A model generated the notes under the pieces. That model searched no databases, was not told where the DNA came from, and saw only the letters and a program-made list of their open reading frames with translations. Position numbers and translations under genes: made by a program. Of a stretch of 64,000 nt of DNA, positions 10,084 through 19,247 are shown piece after piece (positions within the stretch are counted from its first letter, which is position 1; every line of letters starts with the position of its first letter). Source of the stretch: Amphritea balenae (lineage in GTDB: Bacteria > Pseudomonadota > Gammaproteobacteria > Pseudomonadales > Balneatricaceae); assembly GCF_003858655.1 (NCBI RefSeq), contig NZ_RQXV01000015.1, positions 1 through 64,000 of the forward strand. Reading direction: 5' to 3'.

Positions 10084-10704
10084 GTGGCAAGATCAAAGAG
10101 CAGCGGTCGTTGGCTGCAGGAACATCACGACGATCAGTATGTGAAAAAATCTAAGGAGTTGGGCTATCGTTCTCGGGCCAGTTTTAAGCTGCAAGAGCTC
10201 AATGAGAAGGATAAGCTGATAAAGCCAGGCATGACCCTGGTTGACCTGGGGGCTGCGCCTGGAGGCTGGTCTCAGGTTGCTGCTGAAATGGTCGGTGATC
10301 ATGGGCGAGTAGTATCTTCTGATATACTGCCTATGGATCCGTTGCCCGGTGTGCAGTTTGTGCAGGGCGATTTTACGGAAGAGTCGGTATTGAATGAAAT
10401 ACTGCAAACTTTAGGTGATGAGCTTGCAGACCTTGTAATTTCCGATATGGCCCCCAATATGAGTGGTATGAGTGCTGTAGATCAGCCGGCCGCTATGTAT
10501 CTGGTCGAACTGGCGCTGGATATGGCTCGTCAGGTTCTGCGCCCCGGCGGTGACTTCGTCGCCAAGGTATTTCAGGGTGAAGGATTCGATGAGTATATGG
10601 ATGATATGCGCAATAGCTTTTCTAAAGTTTATACGCGTAAGCCTGACTCATCCCGGGCTCGTTCGCGGGAAGTGTATCTGATTGGACGAAATTTCCGTCC
10701 CTGA
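10084..10704 (+). CDS. rlmE: 23S rRNA (uridine-2552-2'-O) methyltransferase
   Basis: This RrmJ/FtsJ protein methylates U2552 in the A-loop of 23S rRNA late in 50S assembly. The SAM-binding motif is [12 protein letters not shown], with [10 protein letters not shown] and a K-D-K-E type catalytic set (K in [10 protein letters not shown]). I place the start at GTG 10084, giving [15 protein letters not shown] and 206 residues like E. coli (209), because GGAG at 10070-10073 is correctly spaced. An in-frame ATG at 10036 would add an unconserved 16-residue tail. Confidence 0.94.
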   Translation: MARSKSSGRWLQEHHDDQYVKKSKELGYRSRASFKLQELNEKDKLIKPGMTLVDLGAAPGGWSQVAAEMVGDHGRVVSSDILPMDPLPGVQFVQGDFTEESVLNEILQTLGDELADLVISDMAPNMSGMSAVDQPAAMYLVELALDMARQVLRPGGDFVAKVFQGEGFDEYMDDMRNSFSKVYTRKPDSSRARSREVYLIGRNFRP

Positions 10705-10784
10705 TATGGTCAATACGGTGTAACTACTGTAGCTTTGTCTGCCTTAATGCGGACACTAATTTTGAGTAAACAGAGGGTTTTCCT

Positions 10785-12779
10785 TTGAACGATATGGCAA
10801 AGAATCTGGTCCTGTGGCTTGTGATAGCGGCAGTTTTGTTGACCGTTTTCAATAATTTTAATAGCGAAGGTACATCGCAGAACCTTACCTATTCAGAATT
10901 TATTACTGAAGTGAAAGAAGATCGTGTCCGCCGTGTCGTGATCGAAGGTTATACCATCGAGGGTGAGCGCATTAATGGCGAGCACTTTGAAACGGTTCGA
11001 CCTGCGCTACAGGATCCAAAACTGGTTGAAGACCTGTATAACCACAACGTGGTCATTGAAGGTAAGCAGCCAGAGAAGCAGAGTGTCTGGACTCAGTTGC
11101 TGGTTGCCAGCTTTCCGATTCTGATCATTCTGGCGATCTTTATGTTCTTTATGCGTCAGATGCAGGGCGGCGGAGGCGGCAAAGGCGGCCCGATGTCCTT
11201 TGGTAAGTCCAAGGCGCGGATGATGGGGCAGGACCAGATCAAGACCACCTTTGACGATGTTGCTGGTGTCGAAGAAGCGAAAGAAGAAGTAAAAGAGCTG
11301 GTTGATTATCTGCGTGATCCTGGCAAGTTTCAGCGCCTGGGTGGTCATATTCCACGCGGTGTCCTGATGGCAGGTAACCCGGGTACGGGTAAAACGCTGC
11401 TTGCAAAAGCAATTGCCGGTGAGGCAAAAGTACCGTTCTTTACTATTTCCGGTTCTGACTTTGTTGAGATGTTTGTTGGTGTGGGTGCATCCCGTGTTCG
11501 GGATATGTTTGAACAAGCTAAGAAAAATGCACCTTGTATTATCTTTATCGATGAGATCGATGCGGTAGGCCGTCATCGTGGTGTTGGTATGGGTGGTGGT
11601 AATGATGAGCGTGAGCAGACGCTTAACCAGTTACTGGTTGAGATGGACGGCTTCGAGGGCACCGAGGGTGTTATCGTTATCGCCGCGACAAACCGTCCGG
11701 ATGTACTTGATCCGGCACTGTTGCGTCCCGGCCGGTTTGACCGTCAGGTGCATGTAGGTCTGCCCGATATCCGTGGACGTGAACAGATCCTGAAAGTACA
11801 TATGCGTAAAGTGCCACTGGGTGATGATGTTAAACCGGAGCTTATTGCCCGGGGTACACCTGGTTTCTCCGGTGCCGATCTTGCCAACCTGGTTAACGAA
11901 GCGGCGCTGTTTGCTGCCCGTTCCAGTAAGCGTACAGTCGGTATGGAGCAGTTTGAGCGCGCGAAAGATAAGATCATGATGGGTGCCGAACGTAAGTCGA
12001 TGGTGATGTCTTACGAAGAGCGACTGAACACTGCGTACCATGAATCAGGTCATGCCATTGTTGGTCGTCTGATGCCAGAACATGATCCGGTATATAAAGT
12101 ATCTATTATTCCTCGTGGCCGTGCTTTGGGTGTGACCATGTTCCTGCCTGAAGAAGACCGCTATAGCCACAGCCGTAAAATGCTGATTGCTAATATCTGT
12201 AGTCTGTATGGTGGCCGTATCGCTGAAGAGATGACGCTGGGTAAGGATGGTGTTACTACCGGGGCATCCAACGATATCCAACGGGCGACAAGTCTGGCGC
12301 GTAATATGGTTGCTCGATGGGGTCTGTCTGAGGAGATGGGACCACTGCTATATGATGATGAAGAGCAGGATCCGTTTAATCGCGGTTATGGTCAGCCGGC
12401 TAAGACTATGTCTGAAGAAATTCAGCAGAAAATTGATACTGAGACCCGTCGTATCATCGATGAGTGTTATGCCAAGGCACATCAGATGCTGGAAGATAAC
12501 CGGGACATCCTCGAAGATATGACTCAGGCACTGATGAAGTACGAAACTATTGATAGTGGTCAAATTGATCAGTTGATGGATCGGGCGCCGGTCTCTGCTC
12601 CTGATGGTTGGGAAGAAAGTGATAGCAAGGCTGCTGAAGAGGAAGCTAAAGCTCAGACTGATTCTGATTCAGAAGAGTTTGATCTGGATGATTCAGATGA
12701 AAGTTCTTCTGAAAAGGACTCATCTGAAAGCGGTCCTTCCGATAAAGATCCGGATGCACCAGATCAGAACTTACACTGA
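10785..12779 (+). CDS. ftsH: ATP-dependent zinc metalloprotease FtsH
   Basis: This membrane-bound AAA+ protease degrades misfolded membrane proteins and regulators such as LpxC. It has two N-terminal TM segments (about residues 7-24 and 104-124), Walker [14 protein letters not shown], Walker [10 protein letters not shown], the second region of homology, and the zinc site HESGHA. The C-terminal tail after about residue 610 is unusually rich in Ser, Asp and Glu. The start is TTG at 10785, supported by GAGGG 7 nt upstream; ATG 10794 (MAKNLVLW) is the alternative. Length 664. Confidence 0.97.
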   Translation: MNDMAKNLVLWLVIAAVLLTVFNNFNSEGTSQNLTYSEFITEVKEDRVRRVVIEGYTIEGERINGEHFETVRPALQDPKLVEDLYNHNVVIEGKQPEKQSVWTQLLVASFPILIILAIFMFFMRQMQGGGGGKGGPMSFGKSKARMMGQDQIKTTFDDVAGVEEAKEEVKELVDYLRDPGKFQRLGGHIPRGVLMAGNPGTGKTLLAKAIAGEAKVPFFTISGSDFVEMFVGVGASRVRDMFEQAKKNAPCIIFIDEIDAVGRHRGVGMGGGNDEREQTLNQLLVEMDGFEGTEGVIVIAATNRPDVLDPALLRPGRFDRQVHVGLPDIRGREQILKVHMRKVPLGDDVKPELIARGTPGFSGADLANLVNEAALFAARSSKRTVGMEQFERAKDKIMMGAERKSMVMSYEERLNTAYHESGHAIVGRLMPEHDPVYKVSIIPRGRALGVTMFLPEEDRYSHSRKMLIANICSLYGGRIAEEMTLGKDGVTTGASNDIQRATSLARNMVARWGLSEEMGPLLYDDEEQDPFNRGYGQPAKTMSEEIQQKIDTETRRIIDECYAKAHQMLEDNRDILEDMTQALMKYETIDSGQIDQLMDRAPVSAPDGWEESDSKAAEEEAKAQTDSDSEEFDLDDSDESSSEKDSSESGPSDKDPDAPDQNLH

Positions 12780-12814
12780 TAGTTTGTTGTAATCTGCTTG
12801 GTTATAATATGTTA

Positions 12815-12840
12815 AGGCCGGTCCAGTGACCGGCTTTTTT
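12815..12840 (+). terminator. Rho-independent terminator after ftsH
   Basis: The 7-bp stem GCCGGTC-CAGT-GACCGGC is followed by six T, 35 bp after the ftsH stop and 29 bp before folP. Confidence 0.85.
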
Positions 12841-12868
12841 ATAGATTATTTAGCTGACAGGAACTGCT

Positions 12869-13741
12869 GTGACTGACTTTTCTGCCTTCCGTTTTGGTTC
12901 ACGTACTCTCGATCTTAGCCGGCCTCAGGTAATGGGGATTCTAAACGTGACTCCAGACTCATTCTCCGATGGAGGAGCGCTGTATGATGCCAGTTCCCTC
13001 TGTGTAGATCAGGCGATTCAGCGTGCCTTGCAGATGGTCTCTGATGGCGCAGCTATCATTGATGTGGGGGGCGAATCAACCCGGCCGGGAGCAACGCCTG
13101 TTGCGTTACAGGAAGAGATGGATCGGGTATTGCCTGTTGTAGAGCGTCTGAATGCTGAAGTTGATGCGATTATCTCGGTCGATACCAGTTCGCCGGAGCT
13201 TATCCTGGAAGCGGCAGGTTTGGGAGCCGGTCTGATCAACGATGTGCGTGCGTTGGGCCGTGAAGGGGCTTTAGGTGCTGCTGCGACGACAGGTTTGCCT
13301 GTATGTGTCATGCATATGCAGGGCAGCCCGGCAACTATGCAGAATGCGCCAGAGTACGATGATGTGCTGGATGACGTCTACGGCTTTCTTGAGCAGCGTA
13401 TCAGAGACTGTGTTGCTGCAGGTATCGGTCATGATCAGATAATAGTAGATCCGGGCTTCGGTTTCGGTAAAACGCTGGAGCATAACTTACGTTTGCTGAA
13501 TAACCTGGATCGGTTGCATAAACTGGGTGTGCCGCAGTTAGTAGGCACCTCGCGGAAAAGTATGATTGATCATCTGTTAAATCGTTCAGTCGATGACAGG
13601 CTGGCAGGTGGCTTGGCAACGGTTGCGATTGGCGTGCAAAAGGGTGCGCAGTTATTTCGGGTGCATGATGTTAAGGACACAGTGGATGTAGTCCGTATGA
13701 CAGAAGCTGTATTGAATGAAGGAAGAATTAATAATGACTAA
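12869..13741 (+). CDS. folP: Dihydropteroate synthase
   Basis: This folate enzyme joins p-aminobenzoate to the pterin pyrophosphate; it is the sulfonamide target. Visible motifs are [15 protein letters not shown] (residues about 23-37), [18 protein letters not shown] and the phosphate site GTSRKSMI. Length 290. It starts with GTG, preceded by AGGAA at 12859-12863. The stop overlaps the glmM start by 8 nt, so the two are translationally coupled. Confidence 0.97.
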   Translation: MTDFSAFRFGSRTLDLSRPQVMGILNVTPDSFSDGGALYDASSLCVDQAIQRALQMVSDGAAIIDVGGESTRPGATPVALQEEMDRVLPVVERLNAEVDAIISVDTSSPELILEAAGLGAGLINDVRALGREGALGAAATTGLPVCVMHMQGSPATMQNAPEYDDVLDDVYGFLEQRIRDCVAAGIGHDQIIVDPGFGFGKTLEHNLRLLNNLDRLHKLGVPQLVGTSRKSMIDHLLNRSVDDRLAGGLATVAIGVQKGAQLFRVHDVKDTVDVVRMTEAVLNEGRINND

Positions 13742-15068
13742 ACGTTACTTTGGTACTGACGGTATACGCGGCAAAGTAGGTACTGCCCCCATTACACCAG
13801 ACTTTATGCTGAAGCTGGGCTGGGCCGCAGGTAAGGTCTTCGCCCGGGAAGGGCGTAGTAAAATTATTATCGGTAAAGATACACGTATATCCGGATATAT
13901 GTTTGAGTCGGCGCTTGAGGCGGGTTTAGCTGCAGCGGGCGTTGATGTGTTGCTACTTGGCCCAATGCCAACGCCGGCCATCGCTTATCTGACACGCACC
14001 TTTCACTGTAATGCCGGTATCGTGATCAGTGCTTCACACAATCCTTTTTATGATAACGGCATTAAATTTTTCTCTGAGCAAGGCACTAAATTGCCAGATG
14101 ATATAGAGCATGCGATCGAAGCTCAGATGGATATGGCGATGACGACCGTTGAATCAGCGGAGCTGGGTAAGGCGCGTCGTATTGATGATGCTGCCGGGCG
14201 TTATATCGAATTTTGTAAAGGCACAGTCGGCAGTGAATTGAATCTGCGCGGTTTGAAGATCGTTGTCGATTGCGCCAATGGTGCTACGTATCACATCGCG
14301 CCAAAGGTATTTCGTGAACTGGGCGCCGAAGTGATAGAAGTCGCCTCTTCCCCTGATGGTCTTAACATCAATGAGGATTGCGGAGCGACCTCTACCCGGT
14401 TGATGGAAACCGTTGTTGTTGCTGAAAAAGCTGACCTTGGTGTAGCCCTGGATGGCGATGGCGATCGTCTGATCATGGTTGACCACAAAGGTGAGCAGGT
14501 TGATGGTGATGAGTTGCTGTTTATTATCGCCATGGAGCTTCGCCGCAAAGGTGAGCTGGAAGGGGGGGTCGTTGGTACCCTTATGAGTAACTTTGGCTTA
14601 GAGCAGGGTTTGCTGAAGGCTGATGTGCCTTTTGTGCGTGCTAAGGTAGGCGATCGTTATGTTATGGCTGAGCTGGCAAATAATAACTGGCAGCTTGGCG
14701 GTGAATCCTCCGGCCATCTGGTTTGTCGTCATCTGACTTCAACCGGCGATGGCGTAGTGGCTGCGCTGCAGGTATTGAAAGCGATGGCTGAAACCGGAGA
14801 ATCACTGCACAAATTAAAGTCGGCGATGAATAAGATGCCGCAGAAGATGATCAACGTTCGATTGACAGAGAAAAAAGATGTTATTTCGTTGCCAGAGGTT
14901 CAATCAGCGGTAGCAGATGTTGAAGCTCGTCTGGGGAATCGGGGGCGTGTCTTGCTCAGACCCTCGGGTACTGAACCGCTGGTACGGGTTATGGTGGAAG
15001 GAGATGATGCTGACTGGATTGCCGGGCTCTGTCAGGAGTTGGTGCAGGTGGTCGAAAACGCACTCTAA
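13734..15068 (+). CDS. glmM: Phosphoglucosamine mutase
   Basis: The enzyme converts glucosamine-6-P to glucosamine-1-P for UDP-GlcNAc synthesis. The phosphoserine loop is [13 protein letters not shown], metal binding is at LDGDGDRLI, and the sugar loop GGESSGH and phosphate loop [12 protein letters not shown] are intact. I take ATG 13734 ([14 protein letters not shown]) as the start, with AAGGAAG upstream; 444 residues against 445 in E. coli. It overlaps folP by 8 nt, as in many gammaproteobacteria. Confidence 0.97.
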   Translation: MTKRYFGTDGIRGKVGTAPITPDFMLKLGWAAGKVFAREGRSKIIIGKDTRISGYMFESALEAGLAAAGVDVLLLGPMPTPAIAYLTRTFHCNAGIVISASHNPFYDNGIKFFSEQGTKLPDDIEHAIEAQMDMAMTTVESAELGKARRIDDAAGRYIEFCKGTVGSELNLRGLKIVVDCANGATYHIAPKVFRELGAEVIEVASSPDGLNINEDCGATSTRLMETVVVAEKADLGVALDGDGDRLIMVDHKGEQVDGDELLFIIAMELRRKGELEGGVVGTLMSNFGLEQGLLKADVPFVRAKVGDRYVMAELANNNWQLGGESSGHLVCRHLTSTGDGVVAALQVLKAMAETGESLHKLKSAMNKMPQKMINVRLTEKKDVISLPEVQSAVADVEARLGNRGRVLLRPSGTEPLVRVMVEGDDADWIAGLCQELVQVVENAL

Positions 15069-15153
15069 TATTTTGACCCAAGCGGCCTGCATCAGCTTGT
15101 AACTTTTTTGGAAACTGGGTACTATGTGCGCCGCTTTGCACGGAGAGGATCTT

Positions 15154-15918
15154 ATGCGTAAGACGATAGTCGCCGGTAACTGGAAAATGAATGGTACCAC
15201 TGAGTCGAATAAGGCTTTGTTGGAAAATCTAACGGCAGGACTTAATGCTGTTGATGGTCTGGTGACCCTGGTTTGCCCTCCTGCAGTTTATCTGGCTCAG
15301 GTTAAGCAGCAACTAGGCAATGCGCCAGTTGCAGTGGGTGCGCAAAATGTATCTGCACAGCCTAAAGGGGCCTTTACCGGTGAGTGGTCACTGGCAATGC
15401 TCCAGGATCTGGGTTGTGAATATGTGATCATTGGTCACTCTGAGCGACGTAGCATTTTTGGTGAGACCGATAATCAGGTCGCTGAAAAAGTTGCAGCAAC
15501 GTTAGACGCTAAGCTGATTCCGGTACTTTGTGTTGGTGAAACACTGGAAGAGCGTGAAGCGGGTGAAACGATTAACGTTGTTTCAAACCAGGTTGAAGCG
15601 GTGTTAGCACGCGTAGGTATTGCTGCTCTGGCTAATGCTGTAATAGCATATGAGCCGGTCTGGGCCATTGGCACCGGATTGACCGCAACGCCACAGCAAG
15701 CTCAGGATGTGCATAAAGCAATTCGTGCGCAGCTGGCGGCGAGTGACGATAGTGTCGCTGAGAATATGTCCATCCTTTATGGTGGCAGTATGAATGCCGT
15801 TAATGCGGCAGAGCTTTTAGCTCAACAGGATATTGATGGCGGCCTGATTGGCGGCGCATCTCTGAAAGCTGACGAATTCCTGACTATCTGCGCAGCTGCT
15901 GCAGACAGTCGTAAGTAA
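15154..15918 (+). CDS. tpiA: Triosephosphate isomerase
   Basis: This glycolytic enzyme interconverts glyceraldehyde-3-P and dihydroxyacetone-P. The catalytic Lys is in GNWKMNG, His in IIGHSERR, Glu in AYEPVWAIGTG, and the phosphate loop is YGGSMN. ATG 15154 is preferred over 15124 because GGAGAGG lies 8 nt upstream and the product then starts MRKTIVAGNWKMNG (254 residues). secG follows at 12 bp, the usual pairing in pseudomonads and relatives. Confidence 0.97.
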   Translation: MRKTIVAGNWKMNGTTESNKALLENLTAGLNAVDGLVTLVCPPAVYLAQVKQQLGNAPVAVGAQNVSAQPKGAFTGEWSLAMLQDLGCEYVIIGHSERRSIFGETDNQVAEKVAATLDAKLIPVLCVGETLEEREAGETINVVSNQVEAVLARVGIAALANAVIAYEPVWAIGTGLTATPQQAQDVHKAIRAQLAASDDSVAENMSILYGGSMNAVNAAELLAQQDIDGGLIGGASLKADEFLTICAAAADSRK

Positions 15919-15930
15919 TTGGATAAATAG

Positions 15931-16296
15931 ATGGAAACTCTGGTTCTTGCTGTACACGTTCTGCTGGCTGCAGCCATAATTGCTCTGGTGCTATTGCAGC
16001 AGGGTAAAGGTGCTGAAGCTGGTGCTTCATTTGGTGCTGGCGCATCTCAGACTGTTTTTGGCAGTCAGGGTACAGGTTCATTCCTGGGCCGTATGACAGG
16101 CGTCGTTGCAGTTGGTTTGTTTATTACCAGTTTTATCCTGGCTGTCTATGCGAAAGAAAAAGCAACCAGTGTTACTGATGCTGGTGTGCCAGCTGCAGAG
16201 CTGATTGAAAGCGCATCTGAACAAGTTGATCAGGTACCTGTTCTGGAAGAACAGAGTGCGCCGGCAGGTGATGCGGACGTACCGCCTGCTGAGTAA
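15931..16296 (+). CDS. secG: Preprotein translocase subunit SecG
   Basis: This small accessory subunit of the SecYEG channel has two TM segments (about residues 3-22 and 53-72) joined by a Gly/Ala-rich loop containing LLQQGKGAEAGASFG, the family hallmark. A variable acidic C-terminal tail follows. Length is 121. A small hairpin TTTTACC-TTAG-GGTAAAA lies right after the stop and the tRNA-Leu gene begins 31 bp downstream. Confidence 0.95.
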   Translation: METLVLAVHVLLAAAIIALVLLQQGKGAEAGASFGAGASQTVFGSQGTGSFLGRMTGVVAVGLFITSFILAVYAKEKATSVTDAGVPAAELIESASEQVDQVPVLEEQSAPAGDADVPPAE

Positions 16297-16327
16297 CATT
16301 TTACCTTAGGGTAAAACCTCGAATATT

Positions 16328-16414
16328 GCCGAAGTGGTGGAATTGGTAGACACGCCATCTTGAGGGGGTGGTGACCTAATGGTCGTGCGGGTTCAAGTCC
16401 CGCCTTCGGCACCA
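16328..16414 (+). tRNA. tRNA-Leu (anticodon GAG)
   Basis: This is a complete 87-nt class II tRNA with encoded CCA. The acceptor is GCCGAAG/CTTCGGC, the anticodon stem CCATC/GGTGG closes loop TTGAGGG (anticodon GAG), there is a long variable arm, and the T arm is GCGGG-TTCAAGT-CCCGC. Its place between secG and tRNA-fMet is the usual one in gammaproteobacteria. Confidence 0.97.
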
Positions 16415-16422
16415 TATTTAAG

Positions 16423-16447
16423 AAGCGCTCACTTGAGCGCTTTTTTT
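16423..16447 (+). terminator. Terminator after tRNA-Leu
   Basis: The hairpin AAGCGCTC-ACTT-GAGCGCTT ends in seven T, 8 nt after the tRNA 3' end. An identical copy lies 150 bp downstream. Confidence 0.9.
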
Positions 16448-16555
16448 GTTTTGCCTCGTCGGGACTGCGCCCCGCGTTGGTTATTCGAAATTGAAAATTC
16501 CGAATAAGTCCTGCGGACCATTGTCGCAGGCTCCAATGCCCAATCTGTATGATTG

Positions 16556-16597
16556 TCGGCACCATATTTAAGAAGCGCTCACTTGAGCGCTTTTTTT
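16556..16597 (+). repeat. Duplicate of the tRNA-Leu 3' end plus terminator
   Basis: A 42-bp stretch is identical to 16406-16447: the last nine bases of the tRNA (TCGGCACCA), the spacer and the whole terminator, exactly 150 bp downstream. The tRNA body is missing. The DNA between holds an imperfect inverted repeat (TTATTCG...CGAATAA, about 16478-16505). It fits a decayed second tRNA copy or the scar of an element that used the tRNA 3' end as attachment site. Confidence 0.85.
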
Positions 16598-16738
16598 ATG
16601 CCTGGTGCAGCTGTTGTTGTATTACTTTAGGATTGGGTGCTGGTTGTTTTAGCTGTATCGGGTCGGCACCTTTTTGCAATTTTTAAGTGGGCTGGCATGA
16701 ATGATCGCTTGTTAGTGTTAAATCAGGTTGTACGGTCC

Positions 16739-16767
16739 TTGTACTATGAAGCAGCTGGGAGTATAAT
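16739..16767 (+). promoter_or_regulatory. Sigma-70 promoter of tRNA-fMet
   Basis: -35 TTGTAC (16739-16744), 17-bp spacer, perfect -10 TATAAT (16762-16767), then a C-rich discriminator before the tRNA 5' end at 16784, as expected for a stringently controlled tRNA promoter. Confidence 0.8.
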
Positions 16768-16783
16768 TCACCCCGATTTCTGA

Positions 16784-16860
<77 letters not shown>

Positions 16861-16946
16861 TTATCAGGAAATGTTTTTGAAATTTAGGTTATGAGAAAGA
16901 AGCGTCATGCCAACTCTCATAAAGAACGGAAGATCGCAGATTTATT

Positions 16947-16979
16947 ATCTGGCTTCCGCTACCATTTTTCAGAAATCTC
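16947..16979 (+). repeat. Degenerate duplicate of the tRNA-fMet 3' end
   Basis: ATCTGGCTTCCGCTACCATT (16947-16966) matches 16843-16862 at 18 of 20 positions, 104 bp downstream, with weaker similarity running on past the CCA. The tRNA body is absent. It parallels the duplicate behind tRNA-Leu. The rest of 16861-17128 shows no gene. Confidence 0.65.
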
Positions 16980-17128
16980 AGAGCCGAATTGACGTGCTCT
17001 GCAGTGTTATAAGTTAACTGTGTTTTTTTAGCTTATATCAGAGGTTGATCAGTTATCTGATTTACCTTTTCCAATTTCAGTATCCGGTTTTATTTACTGA
17101 AATTGTCGATCAAGCAGTACGTTGATTG

Positions 17129-17149
17129 GCCCCTTTTTAGGGGCTTTTT
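17129..17149 (+). terminator. Terminator-like hairpin upstream of rimP
   Basis: Stem GCCCCT/AGGGGC with T-rich loop and trailing TTTTT; it probably ends the tRNA-fMet transcript. Confidence 0.7.
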
Positions 17150-17179
17150 CGTACTTGCGGCCCAGAGGGTCGTACGTTG

Positions 17180-17202
17180 AATGGGTCTTTGACCCATTTT
17201 TT
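17180..17202 (+). terminator. Second terminator-like hairpin in the rimP leader
   Basis: Stem AATGGGTC-TTT-GACCCATT followed by T-run, 35 bp before the rimP start. Both hairpins follow a similar TACGTTGA sequence. Two tandem terminators before rimP-nusA would allow read-through control of the operon, as known for metY-nusA in E. coli. Confidence 0.7.
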
Positions 17203-17236
17203 GTTTGCATCAAAAGTGCATTTAGAGGTTTTTTGC

Positions 17237-17692
17237 GTGTCTGCAAAGTTAAGTTTGTTACAGGATCTGATTGAACCGTCCGTTGTGGCGTTGGGCTATC
17301 AGTTATGGGGTATCGATATGGTATCTCAAGGGCGTCATAGCATGCTGCGGATCTATATCGATGCTGAAAACGGTATCGATGTGGAAGACTGCGCCAAAGT
17401 CAGTCGTCAGGTGAGCGGTATCCTTGATGTAGAGGATCCGATTAGTGGTGAATATACCCTTGAGGTTTCCTCACCGGGGATGGATCGTCCACTTTTTAAC
17501 CTGGAACAGTATAAAGCATATATCGGACATGTTGTGCAGTTGAAACTGCGGATGCCGTTTGATGGACGCCGTAAATTTAAAGGTGTTCTGAACGGTATTG
17601 AAGATGAAGATGTTGTGCTGGTTGTCGATCAGGAAGAGTACCTGTTACCGATCGACCATATAGAGAAAGCAAACATTGTTCCTCAGTTCTGA
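17237..17692 (+). CDS. rimP: Ribosome maturation factor RimP
   Basis: This protein is needed for 30S subunit maturation. It has an N-terminal alpha/beta domain with [20 protein letters not shown] and [12 protein letters not shown], then a C-terminal SH3-like barrel. The start is placed at GTG 17237 ([14 protein letters not shown], 151 residues): AGAGG lies 8 nt upstream, whereas the in-frame ATG at 17177 would sit inside a terminator hairpin. It is the first gene of the rimP-nusA-infB-rbfA-truB-rpsO-pnp order. Confidence 0.95.
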   Translation: MSAKLSLLQDLIEPSVVALGYQLWGIDMVSQGRHSMLRIYIDAENGIDVEDCAKVSRQVSGILDVEDPISGEYTLEVSSPGMDRPLFNLEQYKAYIGHVVQLKLRMPFDGRRKFKGVLNGIEDEDVVLVVDQEEYLLPIDHIEKANIVPQF

Positions 17693-17733
17693 GAGCAGAG
17701 AAAAGAATTGAATTTTGAGGTTGGGGCAGTTGT

Positions 17734-19224
17734 ATGAATAAAGAGATTCTACTGGTTGCAGAAGCGGTTTCTAACGAAAAGGATGTCTCGAAAGAGGTAA
17801 TCTTTGAAGCAATTGAGCTAGCGTTGGCAACGGCAACAAAGAAGCGTTACGACGAAGAAGCGGAAATTCGCGTGGTTATCGATCGTACTACTGGCGGTTA
17901 TGACACATATCGTAGCTGGACTGTCGTTAGCAATGAAGAGGTGCCGATGCTTGGCACTGAGCTGACGATGGAAGAAGCTGAAGAGATTGATACGAGCTTA
18001 CAGCCTGGTGATATCCACGAAGAAGAAGTGGAGTCTGTTAAGTTTGGTCGTATTGCTGCTCAGACTGCAAAACAGGTTATCGTTCAGAAAGTACGTGAAG
18101 CAGAGCGCGCTAAAGTGGTTGCTCTTTACAGCGGCCGTCTGGGTGAACTGATCTCCGGTACGGTTAAGAAAGTAACCCGTGACAACATTATTGTTGATTT
18201 GGGTAACAATGCTGAAGCGGTACTGCCGCGTGATCAGCTTCTGCCACGTGAAGCGTTCCGTATGGGCGATCGTGTACGTGCAGTGCTGCATGAGATTCGC
18301 ACTGAAGGCCGTGGCCCTCAGTTGGTCATGAGCCGTATCTGCCCTGAAATGCTGATCGAACTGTTCCGCATCGAAGTACCAGAGATCTCTGAAGAAGTTA
18401 TTGATATTCGTGCAGCGGCCCGTGATCCGGGTTCCCGCGCTAAGATCGCCGTTAAAACTAACGATGGTCGTATCGACCCTGTCGGTGCTTGCGTAGGTAT
18501 GCGTGGCGCACGTGTTCAGGCGGTTTCTAACGAACTGGGCGGCGAGCGTGTTGATATTATCCTGTGGGATGATAATCCGGCTCAGCTGGTTCTGAATGCA
18601 ATGTCTCCGGCTGAAGTTGCTTCGATCGTAGTTGATGAAGATTCCCGCTCTATGGATGTTGCTGTTGCTCAGGAAAATCTGGCAATGGCGATCGGTCGTA
18701 GTGGTCAGAACGTACGTTTGGCTTCTGAGCTGACCGAGTGGAAACTGAATGTAATGACTGAAGATGAAGCCGCTGAAAAGCAGCAGTCTGAAGTCGGTTC
18801 CATTCTTGAAGTATTCATGAAGCATCTGGACGTTGATGATGACGTCGCAGAAGTGCTGGTTGACGAAGGCTTTACCTCTCTGGAAGAAGTCGCTTACGTA
18901 CCGGCTGATGAAATGCTTGAAATTGATGGCTTCGACGAAGATATCGTCGAAGAGCTGCGCACCCGCGCGAAAGATGCTCTGTTAAACCTGGCGATAGCGA
19001 GTGAGGAGGTTCTTGATAATGTCGAACCTGCTCAGGATCTGCTTGAAATGGAAGGTATGGAGCGTCACCTGGCTTTTGTATTAGCCAGTAAAGGTATCGT
19101 AACTATGGAAGATCTGGCTGAGCAGGCGGTTGACGACCTGCTGGATATCGACGAGCTGGATGAAGAAAAAGCTGCTGCGCTAATTATGACTGCGCGCGCT
19201 CCATGGTTTGCGGACGAAGAATAA
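17734..19224 (+). CDS. nusA: Transcription termination/antitermination factor NusA
   Basis: NusA modulates pausing, termination and N/rRNA antitermination on RNA polymerase. Domain order is complete at 496 residues: N-terminal polymerase-binding domain, S1 domain (about 135-200, [16 protein letters not shown]), KH1 and KH2 ([30 protein letters not shown]), and two acidic helix-hairpin-helix repeats at the C-terminus, as in E. coli (495). Confidence 0.98.
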   Translation: MNKEILLVAEAVSNEKDVSKEVIFEAIELALATATKKRYDEEAEIRVVIDRTTGGYDTYRSWTVVSNEEVPMLGTELTMEEAEEIDTSLQPGDIHEEEVESVKFGRIAAQTAKQVIVQKVREAERAKVVALYSGRLGELISGTVKKVTRDNIIVDLGNNAEAVLPRDQLLPREAFRMGDRVRAVLHEIRTEGRGPQLVMSRICPEMLIELFRIEVPEISEEVIDIRAAARDPGSRAKIAVKTNDGRIDPVGACVGMRGARVQAVSNELGGERVDIILWDDNPAQLVLNAMSPAEVASIVVDEDSRSMDVAVAQENLAMAIGRSGQNVRLASELTEWKLNVMTEDEAAEKQQSEVGSILEVFMKHLDVDDDVAEVLVDEGFTSLEEVAYVPADEMLEIDGFDEDIVEELRTRAKDALLNLAIASEEVLDNVEPAQDLLEMEGMERHLAFVLASKGIVTMEDLAEQAVDDLLDIDELDEEKAAALIMTARAPWFADEE

Positions 19225-19247
19225 GTCGACGGAGGAGATTAATCCAG

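Noticed and set aside
16230-16565. Minus-strand ORF reading VPKAGLEPARP
   Set aside because: This is the well-known spurious frame antisense to a tRNA-Leu gene; it also spans the tRNA, its terminator and the duplicate.
17998-18825. Long minus-strand ORF opposite nusA (and similar long frames opposite infB, carB and pnp)
   Set aside because: These are antisense frames produced by codon bias in highly conserved genes; they lack ribosome binding sites and recognisable domains.
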